A DNA stretch of 64,000 nt from Ephydatia muelleri (Eukaryota > Porifera > Demospongiae > Spongillida > Spongillidae). The position numbers and the translations under genes are program-made. Each line of letters starts with the position of its first letter. Position 1 is the first letter of the stretch. Below the pieces are notes generated by a model, which saw nothing but the letters and a program-made list of their open reading frames with translations, had not been told where the DNA came from and did no database searches. The DNA lies in contig JABACO010000024.1 of the NCBI GenBank assembly GCA_013339895.1, positions 4,459,298 through 4,523,297 on the forward strand. The letters are read 5' to 3'. Of the stretch, positions 23,911-35,724 are shown piece by piece.

Positions 23911-26900
23911 GTGACTGCATGACCTTGTAGTGTATGTCCTTTGTGATGACTTATTAGCTTTTATTCTAGCACTTATTTGGTCTTGAAAGCGTATCACTAC
24001 TGCTTGACAAGTCAATACCATTTACTCTGCTCAATAAATAATTTTCACAATCCGTTACAATGTTCCAGTGATATTCACTTTAGTAAGGTGGTTGATGACA
24101 AAGGTTTGAAATCTACGTGATGGAGGCAATTATTCCAAAAGACAACTTGGGGAAAGAATGTGTTTATGTGTTTATTCACATCAAGTTTCTTATTGTAAAT
24201 TAATAATGCACTTGACAGGGCATTTAAGTCATACAATGCTGAATCCTAAATCAATACTTTCAGCCAATGGGTTTTAGCAGACAAATTTGAAAAATGACTG
24301 AAAGACAGTGATTGGATCAACTGATATAAAAAGGTGATCTAGTTACATGTTTCAATACCAAAAAAGTGTTGATAATAAACCAAACTCTCAGGAAGAAAAT
24401 TTGGGGAATGATATTTGTATTGATGTCATATGTCAATTGTACATGTATTCTGCACATGGTGGGACGTTTTGGACATTCAAAGCAACTTCCCAAAAACAAT
24501 CCATGTAACCAATGGGTTTAATAGACCACTCAGAAAATACGTGATAGGACGTACAGAGTGTGGCTAAGTGTATATAAATGCTTGTACATGTATATGAGTT
24601 GGGTTTTGAGTACTAGTATAGACTCAACAAAACAAACCCTCTTTTACAGAAAGACAGCAATCTCACGAGGAAACAATCAAGAAACCTTTACAGCTGGTGA
24701 TATCTACAAAATATTTATATACTTGATTATTGGTCCCAATAGCTATGATATGGTCATGAAAGTGTATCATACTACTTGACAAGTCAGTACAATTTAATTA
24801 TTTTCATAATTCGTCATAAGCTATGGAATGTGATATCAATGCATCAGGGTTACACCTATGGATATGTCAATGTGGGTATCTTGGAAGTATGCATCATTGA
24901 GAATTGTGTTGTTTTAATATTCACTTCAGAGAGGTGCCCTGATGCCTCATTTCTCCAATGAGGTATGTGGAAAGACATGCAATCCTACACACATATGCTC
25001 TGCATTGTGGTACTGACTTCATGATCTATATTAGTTCTCTTCATTGTTGTGGAAAGGCAAGCTATCCTTTACACTAGGGAATGGGGATACACTGGGGCAC
25101 ACATGTAGAGTATGTGGGGCAATGCTATTTACTTTATTAACCTCAAGTGCTGAATCAAAGTTTCCTTGGCAGCTGCCTGGCCATTATGTAAGAGCCCACA
25201 TGATGTAATGAAATTTGAGGTTTACGTGACGAAATTAAACCTTTGGCTCCCTGCACAATACCTTATGCAACTACATGTATTCACAACAAATTAATGGCTT
25301 ATCAAATTGCTTTCTGATCACATTTTGGGAAGACACTGCCAGGCACTCAGCAGGAGCCTCAATAAATAGGCAAGGCGCTGCACCTTGCTACAACTAGCTA
25401 GGGTGAACACTGCATGTATTCTATTACATCACTTACAGTAGGTGTGCACTGTGTCAGGAGTAAGTCACTCATTAGCTGATGTTTGTTTCCAGGAGATTAG
25501 GAGGTCAAATGTTGTTATCATGATGGATGCGTGACTTACAAGTAGTTGCAATGGCTATATTCGTGCTGAATTTCATTTTGTTGTAAGAGCACACATCTTT
25601 AATGAAATTGCATGACCACATGTAACCTTTGGCACCCTGTACCATACCTTATTGAACTACATGTACAGTGATTCACAACAAATAAATGGCTTATCTCTTA
25701 ATAATGCACTGCTGGGCACCAGGCAGATATCTGACTGCATGACCTTGTAGTGTATGTCCTTTGTGATGACTTATTGGCTTTTATTCTAGCACTTTGGTAC
25801 TGACAATTGCAAACAGTCCTTCCATAATGGCTTGTTACATTGGTGTCAGAGCAGAGATGATGACAGAGACTTAAAACCCCACAAAGGAGTGTGTGGCCTC
25901 CAAAGCTAATTCATTCAGAAATTAATATGCACCTCTTTCTATTTAGCTGAACCTACATTCTGTGACCCCACACAGCTGGCTGTGGTGACAAAACTGTGCC
26001 TACGTCCATGTGTGCGCTGGTGTATGTTGTGAAGGGTGGGGGTGTGGAAATAATTTGATCACACTGGACGTTCATTTCTGATTGTTTGCTATCGCTTCCC
26101 TCAACCTGTACCAACTCTCGACCCTCACCCTCCCTTTCCACACACTCCATCCCCAACAATCTCCCACAACCTCCTTTTCTACATCCCCTCTCATCACACC
26201 CACCATTCACATCATCCTCCCTCATCACACCCACTTTGCTCTTGTACGACACCAGACGTCTGAGAAGGAAATTACAGATAAAGATCCTTTACAGCCAGTG
26301 ATATTTATACAAATTATTTACATGAATCAGTACAATTTACTCTGCTCAATAAATAATTTTCATAATACTGTATATAAGCTATGGAATGTGATGTTCATGA
26401 CTGAAGGAGGTTACACCTATGATACATTAATGTCTGTATGTGGGAGAAGTGAGCTTGAGCATAAAAGAAGAACTTCGTAATTTATTCCTTTTGAATTCAG
26501 TTTGTTTCATGAGCAGCTACTCCATTTTGTAAGAGCCCGCATGATGTAATGACATTTGAGGTTTACATGACCACATACCATACCTTATGCAACTACACAT
26601 ACATGTTCGATGAATGGCGTATAAAATGCATTCTGATCACATTTTGGGAAGACACTGCCAGTTACTCAAAATAGAGGCATGGAGCCTCAATAAAAAGGCA
26701 AGGTGCTGCAACTTGCTACCACTAGCTAGGGTGAACACTGCACGTATTCTATAACATCACATAGGTGTGCACTGTGTCAGGAGTAAGTCACTCATTAGCT
26801 GATGACATTCAGTGCATAGTACATAGACATGAATGGTGTTTAGTTTCCAGGAGATCGCGAAGTGGTTATGATGGATGTGTGACTTGCATGTAGTTGCAAC

Positions 26901-27420
26901 GGCTATATTGGTGCTGAGTTTCATTTTGTTGTAAGAGCACACATGATGTAATGAAATTGCATGACTACATGTAACCTTTGGCACCTTGCACCATACCTTA
27001 TTCAACTACATGTACAGTGTATTCACAACAAATAAATGGCTTATTAAAATTAGCTTTCTGATCACAATTTGGGAAGATAATCAAAATAGACGCATGAAGC
27101 CAGCAAAGTGCAGCACTTTCCACAAAAAATGTTTGGTTGCACACTTCATGTATTTCATTAAATCATGCCGTGTGTCATACAATGCACCACATGTAATGGC
27201 TTATACCCCACATGATGTTGTAACCTAGTGTTGGGTGTGGACTGTGTTATCATAGTTGGTGAGGAAAATTGCAATAAAAGATAGAAGTAATAACTCTCAT
27301 CATCCACCATCACCTTCACACACCTCTTCCTGCAGGCTGTGTGGCTTGGGTCACATGCACACAGATATGCATTGATCACAGGCTATGATGTCATACACGT
27401 TTAAATATGTGTATACTGAC
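23911..27420 (+). repeat. Segmental duplication Q, copy 1 (with linker)
   Basis: 23990-27775 matches 50547-54731 over nearly all its length, with the ankyrin exon at the same relative place. It includes an AT-rich stretch also found at 36110-36830 (TGATGACAAAGGTTTGAAATC to CCTCTTTTACAGAAAGA). Apart from the ankyrin exon I see no coding sequence. Confidence 0.8.
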
Positions 27421-27519
27421 CTTATTGGCCTGATCAATATTAGCTCCAGCTTCAATGAGTGTCTTCACTACATCAAGATGTCCTTTCCAACTTGCCATGT
27501 ACAGTGGACTCCTTCCATC
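27421..27519 (-). CDS. Ankyrin-repeat exon 1
   Basis: A 99-bp exon, 33 codons, flanked by CAG at the acceptor and GTCAGT at the donor, both phases 0. It encodes exactly one ankyrin repeat: DGRSPLYMASWKGHLDVVK followed by TLIEAGANIDQANK, matching the G-x-S/T-PL-x-x-A-x-x-x-G-x-x-x-V-V-x-x-L-I-x-x-G-A-x-x-N consensus. Ankyrin repeats form protein-protein interaction scaffolds. Neighbouring ankyrin exons lie 8 kb or more away on the same strand. Whether it is still spliced into a transcript cannot be told from sequence. Confidence 0.75.
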
Positions 27520-27521
27520 CT

Positions 27522-27984
27522 GCAATTCAAATCGCATCAGTATTTTACGTAATTTCATTAGGGTAGCAAATATGACAGGATGTTGTTTAACAAATACACA
27601 TGAATGCTATATCCACTCTTCAACACAGTCACACATGGTAAGTTAGCCAATGGGAATGCACATGAAGGACACACCAGACATCTGTCTGTGGTCATCACAT
27701 GTTGTGCATGACCCTGTAGTGTAACCTTTGTGATGACTTATTAGCTTTGAATAGCATTTTGCTACTGCCAAACAGTTCTTCCATTAAGGGTTCATTGTTA
27801 CATTGCAGTCAGAGGAGGGACCATGACAGAGACCTACCCAACCCAATCCAATAAGTGTGAAGCCTCCAGTGATGTTTAGTGAGAAGACAAACTGGAGACT
27901 GTTGGTCATTAGGTTGAAGCCCAAAAGATGACGTTACGCATACGGAGTGCCTCAGCAGCTCTCTTCCTGCCCCACCATTTTCCA
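27522..27984. other. Intronic or interspersed repeat
   Basis: Matches 54480-54731 and 57870-57970 (ATGAATGCTATATCCACTCTTC, GGACACACCAGACATCTG). It then joins a CCTCCAGTGATGTTTAGTGAG segment also at 10930 and 50455. Confidence 0.6.
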
Positions 27985-29176
27985 ATTGGACAAACAGAAA
28001 TGAAATAATCTTGTAGCCTCATGTTAGGTGTGGGCTGTGCTATCGTTATTGCTAAGGAACATTGTGATGACATAATATAATATTATGTACTTTGGTACTT
28101 CCATTAGCATTTATTGAAGCCAAGGACAATGGCAGAGACACGTAAAAAAAAAAAACACATCTCCAGAGAGGTTTAGCAACAAGACAGACAGGAGTACATG
28201 GGTCATCGCCAGACAGAGGCAAAGATTCCAAAAGACATCAGGGAATGTGACTATCTTTATTGAAGTAACGTGTCTTATTGTACATTACAGAGCACTTTCA
28301 TGGGAAACCTCTTAAATCATTGTAGTCCTAAGCAAAATTAAATTTGCTGAATTACTAGTTTCATTATGGTGCTCCTACATTACCACTTCTTTTTGCTCCT
28401 ACCATAATCAAATTTAATTCAAGACAATACATGGGTTCCACTCTTTGTTTAAATGTGCCATTGAGAATTGTGTTGTATTAATATTCACTTTAGTCAGGTG
28501 CCTTGATGCCTCACTCCTCCAATGAGGTCACTATGACCCATGTAAGCTACATGTCGAGAGACATTCAATAGTCCTATACATGTGTGCTCTGCATTATGAT
28601 ACTGACATGATCTATATCAGTTCTCCCCAGCCTTGTGGGAAGGTAAGCTATCTTTTATAGGTCATGGAGCAATGGGGATACATTAGGGCACACATTTTGA
28701 GTTCGCGGGGGAATGCTATGTACTTTATAAACCTCTAGTGTTGAAATGTAAGAGCGCACATGATGTTATGAAATTTGAGGTTTACATGACCACATGTAAC
28801 GTTATGTAACTACATGTATTCGCAACAAATGAATCGCTTATCAAAAGCTTTTGGATCACATTTTGGGACGACATGCCAGGCACTCAAAATAGAGGCATGG
28901 AGCCTCAATAAAAAGGCAAGGCGCTGCACCTTGCTACAACTAGCTAGGGTGAATATTTGATTACATCACTTAGGTGTGCACTGTGTCAGGAGTAAGTCAC
29001 TCATTAGCTGATGTCATTCAGTGCATAGTACATAGACATAAATGGTGTTTAGTTTCCAGGAGATCAGGTGGTCATATCTTGTTATCAAGATGGATGTGTG
29101 GTGGATATGGAGGTGCACTGCATACTGATGACATCCACCACTTAAGATACAATACGTAATGACATATAATTACTTA
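27985..29176 (+). repeat. Segmental duplication P, copy 2
   Basis: Close match to 22096-23276. Its right limit is set at 29176 (TAATTACTTA), where the related copy at about 46406 continues uninterrupted. Confidence 0.8.
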
Positions 29177-29181
29177 CAATT

Positions 29182-29455
29182 AAGTAAATAAAAAACCTTC
29201 TCTATGAGAACGTTGGTAGGATATAGGATTTGAAGGCAATGGTGGTGTAAAAAGCAAGGAAACAAGGGTCTGTAATAGTAAGGGAAAATGTCATAGTCCT
29301 ATATTTAGCCCGTTTGTAGGTTCGTGTGCTAAATATAGGACTATGACATTTTCCCTTACTATTACAGACCCTTGTTTCCTTGCTTTTTACACCACCATTG
29401 CCTTCAAATCCTATATCCTACCAATATTCTCATAGAGAAGGTATTTTATTTACTT
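29182..29455. repeat. Long hairpin (foldback), copy 2
   Basis: Arms 29182-29309 and 29328-29455 are 128 bp each with 3 mismatches by my count, around an 18-bp loop. It lies 5 bp inside the left limit of the 5.39-kb insertion, so it could be that element's end structure or a separate MITE. Confidence 0.88.
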
Positions 29456-29904
29456 CTTTCATTCATTTTTTTCATGCACATTATTCCAATGCATAATTGA
29501 TGATGCGTAATTGATCGTAAGTGATCCGTATTGATTCCCAGCAGATTCGGGACTCTCCCAATAACGTTGCCTTTTAGCGGACCGTTTCTTTTCTGGTCTT
29601 TTTGATACCGCTCGCGTTCAGCGGACCGTTTCTTTTCTGGCTCTGCTTGATACCGCTCGCGTTCAGCGGTCCGTTTCTTTTCTGGCTCTGCTTGATACCG
29701 CTCACGTTCAGCGGTTTTCTGGCTCTGCTGATACCGCTCGCGTTCAACGGTCCGTTTCTTTTCTGGCTCTGCTTGATACCGCTCGCGTTCAGCGGTCCGT
29801 TTCTTTTCTGGCTCTGCTTTGTAGGATGCCCGTGCCGATTCTAACACATCGTCTCGAACTTCAAGGTATTTCGCATGTCGTTTCGCTTCCTGACGTGAAG
29901 GCAT
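29446..29904 (-). CDS. Basic/acidic 15-residue-repeat protein, mobile-element associated
   Basis: The likely start is ATG at 29904 (MPSRQEAKRHAKYLE); the frame stays open upstream to 29964. Five or so tandem units of AEPEKKRTAERERYQ (45 bp each) follow, one shortened to QQSQKTAERERYQ by a 9-bp loss. After them comes a tail with Lys/Asn/Arg and then GRVPNLLGINTDHLRS, which may be out of the ancestral frame. Such charged repeats are predicted to be long helices. Similar repeats occur in invertebrate mobile-element ORFs from memory, often Helitron-like; I cannot verify that. It is transcribed away from the RT ORF. Confidence 0.55.
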   Translation of the reverse strand: MPSRQEAKRHAKYLEVRDDVLESARASYKAEPEKKRTAERERYQAEPEKKRTVERERYQQSQKTAERERYQAEPEKKRTAERERYQAEPEKKRSAERERYQKDQKRNGPLKGNVIGRVPNLLGINTDHLRSITHHQLCIGIMCMKKMNERSK

Positions 29905-30104
29905 TTTGAGAAAAACAACATCACTAACAAAAGAGGTTACACCAAACGACGATTGAAGCACCAAAGCGTTTACGCAATTTATACAAACATTAATTTTATA
30001 GATATCTATAAGAGTTTTTTTTAGTCAAAATGGCGATGGTTCGCATGTGGTTTGTGGTTTTAGTTGTTGGATCATGGAGTGTTCAGAATTCATAAGCGCG
30101 CGTC

Positions 30105-30548
30105 ATGAATCGGAGCCCGCAGAGTATACCGAACCGCCGTCGGAAGTGTTGCCGCTGCAACGGCGTCAATGCTAGATGTAAGTCTTGTACGTGCGCTAAA
30201 GCGGGTCGCGCGTGTAAAGATTGCCTACCGTCAAAGCACGGTTGTTGTCATAACTATACTACCTCTATCACTGCTTCAAGCAACGGGTCTACAAATGATT
30301 TTTCCAGCTCACAACCACTTCCCCAGCATACGTCCTCATTCCCCGATTCCCAGCAGCTGCCTCTGTCTCAACCACTTCCGCAGCTGCCACCTAGTTCTAC
30401 ACCTTCATCATTCATTATTCCTTCACCCGGTTCTTTAGTTGCCCATCCTTTTGATAGTCAAAACCAGCGACATGTACCAGCATTAATCCCAGAGCCCAAA
30501 TCACCTGGACAGGGTCCCTCCTTACCTTCATGCTCCCACTTCACCTGA
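30105..30548 (+). CDS. ORF1 of non-LTR element: CXC-like cysteine motif
   Basis: 147 codons from ATG at 30105. Residues about 12-45 hold CCRCNGVNARCKSCTC followed by GRACKDCLPSKHGCCHN, with the pattern CC-x-C-x6-C-x2-C-x-C-x6-C-x2-C-x6-C-x-N. This resembles one half of a tesmin/TSO1-type CXC domain, a zinc-binding DNA-contact fold. A Pro/Ser-rich tail follows. The ORF stops at 30546-30548, but a second motif of the same pattern resumes in the same frame downstream. It is probably an N-terminal nucleic-acid-binding part of the retroelement; whether it is separate or once fused to the RT is unknown. Confidence 0.6.
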   Translation: MNRSPQSIPNRRRKCCRCNGVNARCKSCTCAKAGRACKDCLPSKHGCCHNYTTSITASSNGSTNDFSSSQPLPQHTSSFPDSQQLPLSQPLPQLPPSSTPSSFIIPSPGSLVAHPFDSQNQRHVPALIPEPKSPGQGPSLPSCSHFT

Positions 30549-30850
30549 AATGAATTCCAGTTCCAACAATCCTCGGCCCCTTCCTCCCAATGTGGGTCAC
30601 AATCTCCAACTTGTTGCAAATGCTACGCCTCAGGTGCCCGTTGCACATCTTGTAAGTGTTTTCGAGAGGGGCACCCGTGTGTGAATTGTTACCCGGGGAG
30701 AAGTGGGAAATGTGCTAATGTTGTTCTCTCAAGCACTGTCATCCTACCTGCATCTACACCACAATTAGAGACGGTTCTACAACCAGGGACAAGATGCCAT
30801 ATGTGCCTTGGACACCCTCGCCTCAGAGTCCACCGTCTCTCATAGAAGAA
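30549..30850 (+). pseudogene. Second CXC-like motif, same frame as ORF1, after a stop
   Basis: 30612 onward reads CCKCYASGARCTSCKCFREG, then HPCVNCYPGRSGKCAN, with the same cysteine spacing as ORF1. It is in the ORF1 frame but lies after the TGA at 30546-30548, and ends at a stop near 30840, overlapping the start of the RT ORF in another frame. Either a point stop splits a two-motif ORF1, or frame shifting links ORF1 to ORF2. Confidence 0.55.
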
Positions 30851-33800
30851 CAGGATCACAATGTCACTAGGCCACTCTCTCTCAACACCCCCTCTAACTT
30901 TGCAATGACTCCACACACACCTTTTCCATCATTGTTTGCTCCACTACCATGCCTTAGCAATGGCCATTCCAGTCCGGACTCTTCTATTTTAGAATTCGCA
31001 GCTAACGATCTACTGCCAACACAGTCACACGTATGTGATGTACCACCTGAGCAGAGTGAGGTCCTGTCTTCTAGCCAACATCCCCATAAGAAATCCTGTC
31101 CAGTCCAAGGCTGCCAACAACTCATTGCTCCCACCATGTGGCGTCAACATATGACCTTACATGCACAAGGTTTCTTCTCTGGTGTAGTACCTGGCTCTTG
31201 GCTTCAAGAACAAGACCTTTTCGTTTGTCCCAATTGTCAGCAGTTGGTGGCTAATTCTCGCCATACTTCTCATCTTCGCAAATGCACACATGCCACTGCT
31301 GCACCTTCTAGTCTGTCCCTTCTCAGTGTCCAAGTAGCCGATCCTTCTCTTTCCCCCCTACCCACATTTGAATCCGTATGTAAACTACCAGGCCGCACAG
31401 TTCGGCACATCCCTTTGAAGGACAGACTTGCATTTGCTCTTGTTATGTCTTCTGCCTTGAGGTCAGCTGTGCATGATAACTCTGAGGATGCTTGGCTGAA
31501 GCTGTTAATGCTGCCTAAATGTGTTCTGCTTGCTCCAAAGCGTGCAGGCAGACATCACAAGCCTGTGCCTATCAGTCGTCTATGCGCCCAATGGTCCAAA
31601 GGTGAGTTCAGTGCACTATGGAATAGAGCATCCAATCATTATTCCCCTGGCCCCATGCGTCTTACCTCTAACCACAAATCTTCAAGTGTCCAGACAGCAG
31701 TTTCTCTTGCTAGGGAGGGACTTTTATCAAAGGCCTGTCAGACTCTAACTTCTTCGGGCCTGGCCCCTGACAACAACACCACATGGAATCTATTGGTCTC
31801 AAAGCATCCCAAAGGAATCCCACCTACTCCTCCCACAGCACCTCTCTTAGCTGCCCCTTACCTCCCACCAGACTTCAACATCATGGCCGTATTGCATTCC
31901 TTTCCTAAGGATACAGCGTGTGGCCCTTCAGGTCTCCGCATACAGCATCTGATAGAAGCAGCAGAGGTTCCTCTTCAGTTCCCGATCTGTGCTGTACTTA
32001 GGGAGGTGGTTAATATGCTTATCTCTGGCAAGGTTCCGGTACAGGTGGCTAGGTTCCTTGCAGGGGGCAACCTGGTGGCGCTGGAAAAGAACAAACCCAA
32101 CTGCCCCCCCGACATCCGGCCTATCGCAGTTGGAGAGGCTATTCGGCGTCTGGCTGGGAAATGCCTATGCTCCATGACTAAGGCAAAGGCCCATGACTTC
32201 CTCGCTCCTTTTCAACTTGGGGTAGCTTGTCAAGGGGGTGCAGAAAAGATTATTCATGGCCTCAGAAGCTGTGTGGACGAACACTGGCACGAGGTTGATT
32301 TTGCAGTATTGAAGATCGATTTGCACAATGCATTTAATCGGGTATCAAGGCAGGCCGTCCTTAATGCTTGTGCCCTTCACATCCCAGAGCTGCTCCCATG
32401 GTCTCAATGGTGCTATGGGCAACATCCCGCTTTGTGGCACTCTTTGGGTACTATTTCTTCAGAAATAGGTGTACAACAAGGTGATCCCCTAGGTCCCCTT
32501 CTTTTTTGTCTTGTACTGCAACAGATAATATCAGCAATTGCGGAGGATGTTGACTGTGAATCGTTATTGTTTCACCACTGGTATATTGATGATGGTGTTG
32601 TCACAGGGCCCGTTGCAGCTATTGCTCGGGTTCTCGCCATCATCCAAGAAAGCGGACCACCACTTGGCCTCAATATCAACATCGCCAAATGTGAGTTGTT
32701 CAGTTCGAGGGATCTAAGTTCTTTCCCAGAGGAGATAAGGCGATAGAATGTGCCACATTTTGAGATCCTGGGGGCTCCCATAAGTGATTTAGTGTTCTGC
32801 GCAAAGTTTGTAGCGCAGAAACAGTCGGAGGCTTCCAAGTTGCTAAAGAAGTTAGAAGCTGTGGGTTCTATCGACCCCCAGGTGGCTCTACTTCTTCTCA
32901 GGCAATGTGGGAGCTTTTGCAGACTAGTTCACTTAGCTAGGAACACTCCACCTCTCCTAGTCAATGAGGCCTTTGCCCTGTTTGATGATTGTGTGCAACA
33001 ATGCTTTTCGGAATGTACCACAGTGGATGCTTCTGCTGCCACCTGGCAACAGGCACAACTTAGCTTGAAAAGGGGGGGTTTAGGGCTTCGGAGCTTAAGT
33101 TTCCATTCTCCTGCAGCCTACATAGCATCATTTTTGTCCTCAGGCCTTTCTCCATCATCAGGTAGGTATATATCCTCGTCATTGCACCTTTACAACAGTC
33201 TAGTGGACCCCCAGGATTCCATCACCCATGAGTCTGTAGGCGATTCTCCTCTTTCACAGAAGGTTCTGTCTTCTAAGATAGAAGACCAGCAGTTCAATAA
33301 TCTTTTTCATAATGCATCTGTGACTGACAGGGCTCTTCTTTTGTCCATTTCATCCCCTCATGCCTCTGCCTGGCTGTCAGTAACTCCCTCCCCACGGCTC
33401 AACCTCCACTTGGAGCCTGCTGAGTTTCAAGTAGCACTTAAGTGGTGGTTGAATATTCCAGTGGTCCAAGGCCAAAGCTGCCCTCACTGTCCTTCCTGTG
33501 TGTTGGATGACTTTGGCCATCACTCCCTCACTTGCAAACATGGAGGGGATGTGGTTTCGCGACACAATAAGCTCAGGGATGTGTTTTATGACTTCTGCCA
33601 ACGCACTTGCTTGGGTCCACGTCTGGAAATGGGTTGTGGGGCAGGATCCGATTCTCAATCCCGCCCTGCAGATGTTCTTGTTCCTAACTGGGACCTTGGC
33701 AAACCGGCTGCCTTTGACTTGTCCATCACGTCTACGCTACAATCAAGTGCTCTGCTAGAAGCGAGCATGACGGCTGGTTTGGCAGCCCAGTTAGCTGAGA

Positions 33801-34042
33801 ACAGAAAACATAACAACAGCGACAAAAAGTGTGACGAATTGGGGTGGGCCTGCATCCCTCTTGTGGTTGAGACCTATGGGTGTTGGGGAGCTGAAGCAGT
33901 GGCAGCATTATCAAAGCTTGCAGGACGTCTCTCCGTCAGGAATAATGAACAAAAGTCCAAGACCATTTTTAGCCTGTACAGCCGCCTAGGGTTGACATTA
34001 GTAAGGGCGAACTGTAGAGCTATCCTATCTAGGTTAACTTGA
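30794..34042 (+). pseudogene. Non-LTR retrotransposon ORF2: zinc fingers, RT, restriction-like endonuclease
   Basis: 1,082 codons in one frame, interrupted only by TAG at 32744-32746. Order: Pro/Ser-rich N-terminus; C2H2 finger (CPVQGCQQLIAPTMWRQHMTLH); CCHC-type finger (CPNCQQLVANSRHTSHLRKC); RT with KIDLHNAFNRV (Asp about 509), GVQQGDPLGPLL and YIDDG (597-601); a thumb region; then CPHCPSC...HHSLTCKHG and RPADVLVPNW...FDLSI (Asp about 960), the CCHC plus PD-(D/E)xK layout of R2/NeSL/HERO-type elements. It would act by target-primed reverse transcription. Only one disabling change is visible, so the copy is young. Confidence 0.88.
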
Positions 34043-34067
34043 CTGTTATAGGACTTATTTTAGTGTA

Positions 34068-34085
34068 TATAATAATAATAATAAT
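34068..34085 (+). repeat. (ATA)n tail of the non-LTR element
   Basis: TATAATAATAATAATAAT follows the ORF2 stop by about 25 bp. Short 3' simple repeats of this sort mark the end of many endonuclease-type non-LTR elements, so this is the likely 3' end. 34086-34566 then belongs to the surrounding insertion. Confidence 0.65.
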
Positions 34086-34542
34086 GTGCATTCTTTTGTG
34101 TATTCCCTGTAATGTTATTCTCCAAAATTATGTCGGCTATCTAAACTTACGTCGTACAAGTTATCTAATTATGCGTCTTACATAGACCGTATAGTCGATT
34201 GTTTAATATAACATAGGCTATTTTATATGAAAGCGACTCTTCCAGCCTATTCTGAAGCTATTGGTGAAATTTTCATTGTTTAAAAGTGTTCCTATCCCGA
34301 GTTATGCGTTGCCAAGAAGAAGAAGAAGGAGACCATGTTCCGGGACTGGGTACGAGGGCGGGCAGTACCCTTTTGTTCTCTACAACCACGCGGTTCTGTG
34401 ACATAAAACAAAGACGAAACTGCTCATTTTTTACTTCTAGTTGGATTGCTATAACAAGCGTAACGATCCGATCGTCGGGAGTGTTGTTAGAGACGGGTCA
34501 CGTATTTTTAATGAGATTCATAGTCGGGGTCAAATCCTATAT

Positions 34543-34564
34543 GGAAGTTTCTAGTGAAACTTCC
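34543..34564. repeat. Short terminal hairpin of the 5.39-kb insertion
   Basis: GGAAGTTTC-TAGT-GAAACTTCC, a perfect 9-bp stem with a 4-base loop, ends 2 bp before the inferred right boundary. Helitron-like elements carry 3' hairpins, but the CTRR end is not present. Confidence 0.7.
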
Positions 34565-34566
34565 GA

Positions 34567-35724
34567 TACCTGACATGTAATGACTTAACTCCTTAAACGC
34601 CAAGTGCATATATACATACATGCGATAATTATCTGCATGCCTCACCAGTGCTGTGTGTCATGTTGTGTTGATCTAAATCACTTTGAATACCATTGTAGAT
34701 GCATGGAAGTACAATACTGACATGCATGAAACCCCATACATGTAGTTAAATATATGGTCCTGGTGTAAGCACATTTTGTGTGTCCATTATAACCCACTGC
34801 ACCTTTTGTTGCAACAACCCATATTACGAAAGGTTGGGGGGGGGTGAACATGTATGATATACTACACTGATCTGGGCTACGCATTCTTGTTCTTGGAGTA
34901 TTGTAGTGATGCATTAGTGAAGTCAAGTGAATAGTGGCCAGTGTGAGAGGAAACATAATTACTTTGTACATGTACTTATAAGGTTACAAGTGCAGCAAGC
35001 ATATGCATGCATCATACGGTTGTGACTGATCAACACATTTTCGCATGCAATATCGCATGAATGGAGTAATGGTTGTGTGTGCATGCATGCATATACGCAC
35101 TTGGCATTCAAAGAGTTAAACCCCACATGAACTAAAACTGCAATAGACAAACTCCCATCATCCATCATCACCTTCACACACAACTGTGACATTAAATATG
35201 ACACATGTACAAAAGTATTCTGGAGATGACTATTCTTATCACCCATGGCAAGGTCATGCTTTCAAGAGGACAACTGAAGAGATTTCTGAATCCCTAGTTG
35301 GACTGCACCTAGTATTGTACTAGGTGACATCCCAAGTTGTGCATGACCATGTAGTGTATGACCTTCGTGTTTACATGGCTATGTGATAGAGGCAAATATT
35401 CCGAAAACAGAAGGAGAGTATATGTTCATTGCATATTCATTCCCATTGTCCTCCCTCACCAAGCCCTCCCACATCAGAGAGCTGGTGGGTAGATGGACTC
35501 ATCATGAAGAGGGTAAGGGGAGGAGGTGAGGAGGCCCATGACAACTGTATGGGCACTTGCTCTTAGTTCAGACCTCACATACTGTACATACATAAAACAC
35601 AGAATACAATTCCATTCTCATCATGTACATCACAATCCACACACACATGAAAAAAATTGATCTGAACTGAAACCCATGTGTCAAAATTTATGATGTTAAA
35701 GAATCATGTTTTATTTTCCACTAC
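34567..35724 (+). repeat. Segmental duplication R, partial copy a
   Basis: Matches 46420-47600 and 54758-55820 (TGCATGGAAGTACAATACTG, a poly-G run, the GAGAGCTGGTGGGT segment). It ends with the ankyrin exon at 35725. No other gene. Confidence 0.75.

Larger units (their letters stand above)
29177..34566. mobile_element. 5.39-kb composite insertion with hairpin end, divergent ORFs and non-LTR RT
   Basis: At the empty site (46397-46440) the sequence reads TAATTACTTA-TACCAGACATGTAATG. Here the same flanks are TAATTACTTA (ending 29176) and TACCTGACATGTAATG (from 34567). Between them lie a 274-bp hairpin, a minus-strand 15-residue-repeat ORF, a plus-strand non-LTR retrotransposon, and a terminal short hairpin (34543-34564). 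It may be one element or a non-LTR element nested in another. No Rep/helicase or DDE gene is seen. Confidence 0.7.

Noticed and set aside
25953-26480. Short ORFs in the pyrimidine-rich stretches at 26, 50 and 53 kb
   Set aside because: Low-complexity Pro/Ser/Thr readings of a CCCTCACC-rich repeat, with no conserved frame between copies.
23602-29844. Plus-strand ORFs of the form IPLAFSGPFLFWLCL at about 23.7 and 29.6 kb
   Set aside because: Antisense readings of the 45-bp repeat that encodes AEPEKKRTAERERYQ on the minus strand.
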